This document shows, in pieces, positions 50,799-55,731 of a stretch of DNA of 55,731 nt; positions within the stretch are counted from its first letter, which is position 1, and every line of letters starts with the position of its first letter. This DNA comes from Halothiobacillus sp. Its GTDB lineage: Bacteria > Pseudomonadota > Gammaproteobacteria > Halothiobacillales > Halothiobacillaceae. A program made the translations under genes and the position numbers. The notes under the pieces are model-generated. The model had not been told where the DNA came from. It did not search any database and saw only the letters and a list, made by a program, of their open reading frames with translations. The DNA lies in contig JAABTF010000012.1 of assembly GCA_011389965.1 (NCBI GenBank), forward strand, positions 1-55,731, written 5' to 3'.

Positions 50799-51554
50799 AT
50801 GGCACTACTCGAAATCAAGAACCTCCACGCCGAAATCGAAGGCAAGGAGATTCTCAAGGGCATCAACCTGACGGTGAACGCCGGCGAGGTCCACGCGATC
50901 ATGGGACCCAACGGCTCCGGCAAGAGCACGCTCTGCCACGTGCTTGGCGGCCGGGAAGGCTACGAGGTCACTCAGGGCACCATCACCTTCGACGGTCACG
51001 ACCTGTTGGAGATGGAAACCGAGGAGCGGGCCATCGCCGGCATGCTGCTGGGGTTCCAGCACCCGGTGGAGATCCCGGGCGTTAAGAATATCTACCTGCT
51101 GAAAGAGGCGCTCAACGCCAAGCGCGAGGCCCAGGGCCTCGACGAGGTGGACACGTTCACCTTCATGAAACAGGTACGGGAACTCGTCGCCAGCATGGAC
51201 ATGGACGATGCCTTCCTGCACCGCGGCGTCAATGCCGGCTTCTCGGGCGGTGAGAAAAAGCGCAACGAGATCCTGCAGATGCTGTTGCTGGAGCCCAAGC
51301 TGGCGCTGCTCGACGAGACCGACTCCGGCCTCGACATCGACGCGCTCAAGGTGGTTTCCGAGGGCATCAACCGCATGCGCGGCGAAGAGCGCGGCATCAT
51401 CCTGGTCACGCACTACCAACGTCTGCTGAACTACGTCGAGCCGGATTTCGTCCACGTCCTCTACAAGGGAAAGATCATCAAGTCCGGCGACAAGACCCTT
51501 GCCCACCGCCTGGAGGCAGAGGGTTATCAGGAAATTCTCGAGGAGGCATCATGA
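50799..51554 (+). CDS. sufC: Fe-S cluster assembly ATPase SufC
   Basis: ABC-type ATPase of SufBCD. The 251-residue protein has Walker A GPNGSGKSTLCHV, the Q-loop region GFQHPVEIPGV, the signature SGGEKKRNEI and Walker B LALLDETDSGLDID. Its stop overlaps the sufD start as ATGA, so the subunits are co-translated. Confidence 0.98.
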   Translation: MALLEIKNLHAEIEGKEILKGINLTVNAGEVHAIMGPNGSGKSTLCHVLGGREGYEVTQGTITFDGHDLLEMETEERAIAGMLLGFQHPVEIPGVKNIYLLKEALNAKREAQGLDEVDTFTFMKQVRELVASMDMDDAFLHRGVNAGFSGGEKKRNEILQMLLLEPKLALLDETDSGLDIDALKVVSEGINRMRGEERGIILVTHYQRLLNYVEPDFVHVLYKGKIIKSGDKTLAHRLEAEGYQEILEEAS

Positions 51555-52855
51555 GTCGACAAGGCCTTCCCGAATGGCTGAGCACCGCCCTGCCCGATCA
51601 CGCCGCCGCACCAGAGGCGCTGGCCCAGTCCGCGCGCCAGCAGGTCGAGACCATGGGCCTGCCGGGCCTGCGTGACGAGGAATGGCGCTGGACCAACCTG
51701 CGCCCGATCCATCGCGGCAACTTCAAGACCGCCCCGGGGCAGACGGCGCCGAGCGTCACCGAGGCCCAACCGGCCGAGGCACTCCCGCTGGACAACCCGG
51801 TCCGCCTGCGGTTTATCGACGGCATGCTGCAGGGCATTCCGGATGATCTGCCCAGCGGGTTGCACCTGGTATCGCTCTCGGATGCCGACGAGGCCACCCG
51901 CACCGCTGCCTTTTCACCCACTCCGGCTCCCAGTGCCGATGACCCCAACGACGCCCTGGTGACCCTGAACACCGCCATGGCTCGTGAAGGCGTTGTGATC
52001 GACGTGGACGCCAGCAGCGTGATCGAGCGCCCGATCGTGATCGAGTGGCTCGACGGTGCCACCGACGGGGCCATGAGCCATCCGCGCGTACTGATCCGCC
52101 TGGGTCAGAGCGCGCAGGCCAGCGTGATCGAACAGAGCGAATCAGTCGGCGACCAGCCGTCCTGGCGCAACAGCGTGATCGTCTCGAAAATCGCGGCCAA
52201 CGCCGCGTTGACCCACATCGCGCTGGGGCTCACGGGTCCGGCCCGGCTGTCGACCGAACGCTGCTTTGCCAGCCTCGAGCGTGACGCGCGCTATCACAGC
52301 TACAACATGCAGCTGGGTGGCCAGGTGATCCGACGTGAATACGACATCCAGATCGACGGCACGGGCGCGCACAGCGATCTGATCGGCCTGATGATGCCGC
52401 GCGGCAAGCAGCTGATGGACACGCATACCCGCATCGTCCACGCCGCGGCCGACACGACCAGCAACGAGCACTATCGGACCATCGCCGACGAGTCCGGTCG
52501 AGGCGTGTTCAAGGGGCGCATCCTGGTAGAACGCGACTCTCAGCGCATTCAGGCCTTCCAGTCGAGCAACAATCTGCTGCTGTCGGATACCGCCGAGATC
52601 GATGCCAAGCCCGAACTCGAGATCTACGCCGATGACGTCCAGTGCTCGCACGGCGCGACCATTGGTCGACTGGATGAAGAGGCGCTGTTCTATTTGCGCA
52701 GCCGTGGGCTGGCAGCGGCCGAGGCTCGGGGCCTGTTGATCGCCGGTTTCGCCCAGGAGGTAATCGACGAGATCCCCGATGAGACCCTGCGTTACTGGCT
52801 AACCGAGCGGGTACAGGCTCAGTTGGGCCAACATCCGGACGTGGCGGAAGCGTAA
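51551..52855 (+). CDS. sufD: Fe-S cluster assembly protein SufD
   Basis: SufB paralogue that completes the SufBC2D complex. The 434-residue protein has the DEEWRWTNLRPI N-terminal segment, the beta-helix core and the C-terminal VQCSHGATIGRLDEEALFYL then SRGLAAAEARGLLIAGFAQE signature. It overlaps sufC by 4 bases and sufS by one (TAATG). Confidence 0.97.
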   Translation: MSRQGLPEWLSTALPDHAAAPEALAQSARQQVETMGLPGLRDEEWRWTNLRPIHRGNFKTAPGQTAPSVTEAQPAEALPLDNPVRLRFIDGMLQGIPDDLPSGLHLVSLSDADEATRTAAFSPTPAPSADDPNDALVTLNTAMAREGVVIDVDASSVIERPIVIEWLDGATDGAMSHPRVLIRLGQSAQASVIEQSESVGDQPSWRNSVIVSKIAANAALTHIALGLTGPARLSTERCFASLERDARYHSYNMQLGGQVIRREYDIQIDGTGAHSDLIGLMMPRGKQLMDTHTRIVHAAADTTSNEHYRTIADESGRGVFKGRILVERDSQRIQAFQSSNNLLLSDTAEIDAKPELEIYADDVQCSHGATIGRLDEEALFYLRSRGLAAAEARGLLIAGFAQEVIDEIPDETLRYWLTERVQAQLGQHPDVAEA

Positions 52856-54120
52856 TGAGCGACGGTCGGCAACAGGCAGCGAGAACCGGGCTACATAGCG
52901 AGGGCTTCTCCGTGGATGCCATCCGGGATCAATTCCCGGTGCTGCATCAGGAAATCCACGGCAAGCCGTTGATCTACCTGGATAATGCCGCCACCACGCA
53001 AAAGCCGCAGGCGGTGATCGACACCATCCGCGAGTTCTACGAGAACGATAACGCCAATATCCATCGCGGCGTGCACACCCTCTCGGCTCGCGCCAGCGAA
53101 CGCTTCGAGGCGGCCCGCGCACAGGTGGCCCGTTCGCTCAACGCCGAGAGCGAGCGCGAGATCGTGTTCGTCCGCGGCGTCACCGAAGCGATCAACCTGC
53201 TGGCCCACTCTATCTCGCACGATTGGCAGGCGGGTGACGAGATCATCCTCAGCGAACTGGAACACCACGCCAACATCGTGCCTTGGGTGATGCTCAAGGA
53301 GCGCAAGGGCATCGAGATCAAGGTGATCCCGGTAGACGATAACGGCGAGCTGGAAATCGGCGCCCTGCCCGGCCTGCTCACCAAGCGCACGCGGCTGCTG
53401 GCGATCAATCACGTCTCCAACGCGTTGGGCACCATCAACCCCGTCGCCCGCATCACGGAAATCGCGCGGGAGCGAGGCGTGCCGGTACTCGTGGACGGCG
53501 CCCAGGGTCTGCCACATGGCCCGGTGGACGTGGAGGCACTCGGCTGCGATTTCTACGCCTGCTCCAGCCACAAGGTTTTCGGGCCCAGCGGCGTGGGCGC
53601 CCTGTATGCCCGCGGCGACTGGTTCGAGCGCATGCCGCCGTTTTTGGGCGGTGGTGACATGATCGAGGAGGTGCGGTTCGACGGCATCCGCTACGCCCCG
53701 CCGCCGTCCAAGTTCGAGGCGGGCACGCCGAACATCGAGGGCGCGATCGGTTTTGCCGCCGCGCTTTCCTGGCTGAACTCGCTCGACTGGCTGGCGATCG
53801 AACGCCATGAAGCCGCGCTACTCGCCCGGATGACCGACGGGCTAGGCTCGATCCCGGGTCTGCGCATCATCGGCACGGCCGCGCACAAGGTCCCGGTGGT
53901 TTCGTTCCTGATCGACGGTGCGCATCCGCACGACATCGGCACGCTGCTCGATTCGATGGGGATTGCGATCCGCACGGGTCATCACTGTGCCATGCCGTTG
54001 ATGCAGCGTTTTTCCGCCGTGTCCGGGACGGCCCGTGCTTCGGCCGCCTTCTACAACACCACAGACGAGATCGACCAGTTCGTGGCCGCGGTATCCCGCG
54101 TGCGCGACATGCTCGTCTGA
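52855..54120 (+). CDS. sufS: Cysteine desulfurase SufS
   Basis: PLP enzyme that takes sulfur from cysteine and passes it to SufE. The 421-residue protein has YLDNAATTQKPQAVID, the PLP lysine in CSSHKVFGPSGVGALY, and the catalytic cysteine in RTGHHCAMPLMQRF. These mark a group II (SufS) enzyme. The first ~15 residues are a tail not seen in E. coli SufS, so an internal start is possible. Its partner sufE starts at the end of the window. Confidence 0.97.
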   Translation: MSDGRQQAARTGLHSEGFSVDAIRDQFPVLHQEIHGKPLIYLDNAATTQKPQAVIDTIREFYENDNANIHRGVHTLSARASERFEAARAQVARSLNAESEREIVFVRGVTEAINLLAHSISHDWQAGDEIILSELEHHANIVPWVMLKERKGIEIKVIPVDDNGELEIGALPGLLTKRTRLLAINHVSNALGTINPVARITEIARERGVPVLVDGAQGLPHGPVDVEALGCDFYACSSHKVFGPSGVGALYARGDWFERMPPFLGGGDMIEEVRFDGIRYAPPPSKFEAGTPNIEGAIGFAAALSWLNSLDWLAIERHEAALLARMTDGLGSIPGLRIIGTAAHKVPVVSFLIDGAHPHDIGTLLDSMGIAIRTGHHCAMPLMQRFSAVSGTARASAAFYNTTDEIDQFVAAVSRVRDMLV

Positions 54121-54145
54121 CCAATCATTGCCGACGGAGTACGAC

Positions 54146-54691
54146 GTGGAACCAATGGAACGCATTCGGCTGAGCCGTGACGTGGTCTGCACCATGGTCC
54201 CTTCGGGACAAAAGGTGCTGGCCTCGAAGGACACGCCTGTCGAACTGATGCAAGCCCTTGGCGGCAGCTTTACCATCAAGGCCCGCGGCCACCTGCTGCG
54301 CGTGGAGGGCAAGGATGCCGATGCCCTGGGCAAGGAGCCGCCCCCGCAACCGGAGTTGCCCGAAAACGCCTCCGACGAGGAAGTCGAAGACATGGTCTGG
54401 GAGCAGCTGCGAGGGGTATTCGACCCCGAAATCCCGATCAATATCGTCGACCTCGGCCTGGTCTACACCGTCAAGGTCGAAAGCCTGCCCGTCGCCGGGC
54501 GACGCGTGCAAGTCGATATGACGCTGACGGCGCCGGGCTGCGGCATGGGCGGCGTGATCGCCTCGGATGCGCATCAGCGCATCATGGAAATCCCCACGAT
54601 CGAGGAAGCGGCAGTCGAACTCGTCTTCGACCCGCCCTGGAGTCGCGAGATGATGTCCGACGAAGCCAAGCTGGCCACCGGCATGTTCTAA
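54146..54691 (+). CDS. sufT: Fe-S assembly factor SufT (MIP18/DUF59 family)
   Basis: A 181-residue protein with the MIP18/DUF59 domain in its second half (EQLRGVFDPEIPINIVDLG, MTLTAPGCGMGGVIASDAH, FDPPWSREMMSDEAK). SufT proteins assist maturation of Fe-S proteins, especially under high cluster demand. I chose the GTG at 54146, with GGAG 6 bases upstream; ATG 54155 gives three fewer residues but a 15-base spacing. It follows sufS by 25 bases. Confidence 0.92.
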   Translation: MEPMERIRLSRDVVCTMVPSGQKVLASKDTPVELMQALGGSFTIKARGHLLRVEGKDADALGKEPPPQPELPENASDEEVEDMVWEQLRGVFDPEIPINIVDLGLVYTVKVESLPVAGRRVQVDMTLTAPGCGMGGVIASDAHQRIMEIPTIEEAAVELVFDPPWSREMMSDEAKLATGMF

Positions 54692-54806
54692 ACAGTGGCT
54701 GCCCCGCGCCAGTAACCGTCGGCGCGAAGGCGTCCTCGGGCGTCGTCCGTGCGTCCGAAAATTACCGTTGACGGAACATAACAATTCCTTTTTTGGTCAG
54801 ACCCTT

Positions 54807-55160
54807 ATGAGCAATATTGAAGAACAGACACCGGGTGACGACTGGCTCCGCGTCTGCGAGAAACGCGAGCTCGCCTCGGGCGAACGTCGTGTCGTCGAGG
54901 GGCCGGATGTCGACATCCTGGTGGTCAATGTCGACGGCGTGATCCTCGCCGTGGTCGACGAATGCAGTCATCAGGAGCTGCCGATCTCCGAAGGACCGCT
55001 GGACGGTGACATCATCACCTGCCCCTGGCACGACGCCCAGTTCTGTCTTAAAGACGGCGAGCCGCTGTCCGCACCGGCCTACGAACCCATTGACTGTTAC
55101 GATGTCAGAGTCGAGAACGACACCATATACGTCGCCAAGACGCCCCGTGAGGCGAGTTGA
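54807..55160 (+). CDS. Rieske-type [2Fe-2S] ferredoxin
   Basis: A 117-residue soluble protein with the Rieske ligand pairs: C-x-H in DECSHQELPIS and C-x2-H in TCPWHDAQFCL. The ~16-residue interval between them is that of soluble BphA3/NirD-type ferredoxins. There is no signal or membrane segment. The ATG at 54807 has a weak Shine-Dalgarno; an in-frame TTG at 54768 would add 13 residues. It lies between sufT and the A-type carrier gene, suggesting a redox role in cluster assembly or being a prime client, but this is inference. Confidence 0.9.
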   Translation: MSNIEEQTPGDDWLRVCEKRELASGERRVVEGPDVDILVVNVDGVILAVVDECSHQELPISEGPLDGDIITCPWHDAQFCLKDGEPLSAPAYEPIDCYDVRVENDTIYVAKTPREAS

Positions 55161-55185
55161 AGCGAGCAATCCGGAGGATGGTCCC

Positions 55186-55629
55186 ATGACCGCCGAAGCA
55201 CATAGCGCCCAACCCGCAACAGAAACTGCTACCGCGGTCGACCCGGCCAGGATCGACGCGGCCCGTGCCCGTGCCCGGGCGGTGGCAGACGACCAGCAAT
55301 TGGCCATGACCGACGCGGCCCGCCGCCATCTGGAACAGACCTTCAGGGGCGACAGCAGCGCCCTGGGTCTGCGGCTGGGGATCAAGAAGTCCGGCTGTTC
55401 CGGCTTTGCCTACGTCATGGATGCCGCCCGCGAGGTTGATGACAACGATCTGTGGTTCGATTGCGATGGGGTGGCGATAATTACTGACCAGGACAGCTTC
55501 GATGTGATCCGGGGGTCGACTCTGGACTACGTCGTCGAGGGTCTGACCCGCATGCTGCACGTCAACAATCCCAATATCGAGGACAGTTGCGGCTGCGGTG
55601 AGAGCTTTACCGTGCGAGACCCCGACTGA
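55186..55629 (+). CDS. A-type Fe-S carrier (SufA/IscA/HesB family)
   Basis: A 147-residue carrier with the three conserved cysteines: one in KKSGCSGFAY and two in the C-terminal DSCGCGESF. The core is ~105 residues; the first ~40 are an Ala/Arg-rich extension (DAARARARAVADD) not present in E. coli SufA. I chose the ATG at 55186 after GGAGG. By position it is the SufA of this operon, though ErpA or IscA affinity cannot be excluded. Confidence 0.92.
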   Translation: MTAEAHSAQPATETATAVDPARIDAARARARAVADDQQLAMTDAARRHLEQTFRGDSSALGLRLGIKKSGCSGFAYVMDAAREVDDNDLWFDCDGVAIITDQDSFDVIRGSTLDYVVEGLTRMLHVNNPNIEDSCGCGESFTVRDPD

Positions 55630-55661
55630 TACCCGCCCCAAGGTTCCCTGGAGGAAATGGC

Positions 55662-55731
55662 ATGGCCGACAAGGCGCCCACGATCGACGCCGAAATCAAT
55701 GCGCTGAAGGACGAATTCGCCTTTCTCGGTG
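55662..55731 (+). CDS. sufE: SufE, start only (cut by the window end)
   Basis: The first 23 codons read MADKAPTIDAEINALKDEFA then FLG, which matches the start of SufE, the sulfur acceptor that stimulates SufS. GGAGGAA lies 8 bases upstream. The rest of the gene is beyond the window. Confidence 0.75.
   Translation, partial: MADKAPTIDAEINALKDEFAFLG

Overview
This window looks like a chromosomal core region of a gammaproteobacterium. The evidence is the gene order: ispE, tRNA-Gln, prs, rplY, pth and ychF; the block miaB, ybeZ, ybeY, ybeX and lnt; FimV downstream of leuCDB and asd; and a pyruvate dehydrogenase whose E3 subunit carries its own lipoyl domain. The GC-rich coding, acidic linkers, an arsenate-efflux pair, an invertase-like/sucrose-phosphatase-like pair and a TSUP anion carrier would fit a halotolerant, perhaps sulfur-oxidising lineage. 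That taxonomic guess is inference; there is no 16S gene here. I see no insertion sequence, prophage or CRISPR array.

Layout. 1-5.4 kb (+): carB, greA, serS and a small acyl carrier protein gene overlapping serS. 5.4-13.1 kb (-): aceE, aceF, lpdA, a TSUP permease, coaD and a 2[4Fe-4S] ferredoxin. 13.4-20.8 kb (+): argG, a periplasmic-sensor/GGDEF/EAL protein, gloA, then a GAPDH paralogue plus ArsJ, an arsenate resistance pair. 20.9-23.0 kb (+): a GH100-like glycosidase and an S6PP-like HAD phosphatase. 23.0-27.7 kb: a LysR regulator diverging from a DUF2237 gene and leuCDB. 27.9-31.3 kb (+): asd and fimV. 31.6 kb: tRNA-Leu(CAG) on the minus strand, diverging from an unrecognised gene. 32.5-39.9 kb (+): TPR lipoprotein, lolB, ispE, tRNA-Gln(TTG), prs, rplY, pth, ychF, tRNA-Met(CAT). 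40-48.3 kb (-): a P-type cation ATPase, then lnt, ybeX, ybeY, ybeZ and miaB. 48.7 kb to the end (+): a SUF iron-sulfur assembly operon (Rrf2 regulator, sufBCDS, sufT, a Rieske ferredoxin, an A-type carrier and the start of sufE).

How the parts fit together. Most of the window is housekeeping: carbamoyl phosphate, PRPP, CoA, arginine, leucine and aspartate-family amino acids, central carbon metabolism, lipoprotein maturation and sorting, tRNA modification and Fe-S assembly. The accessory islands are short and read as add-ons: ACP beside serS, gap-arsJ, the glycosidase/HAD pair, the c-di-GMP protein, and a Rieske protein inside the suf operon.

I did not find a clearly new multi-gene system. 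The best leads are the serS-ACP coupling, the Rieske gene within suf, an operator embedded in the suf promoter, the glycosidase/phosphatase pair with a self-pairing ribosome binding site, and several structured leaders. All functional calls come from reading motifs by eye; no database search was run.
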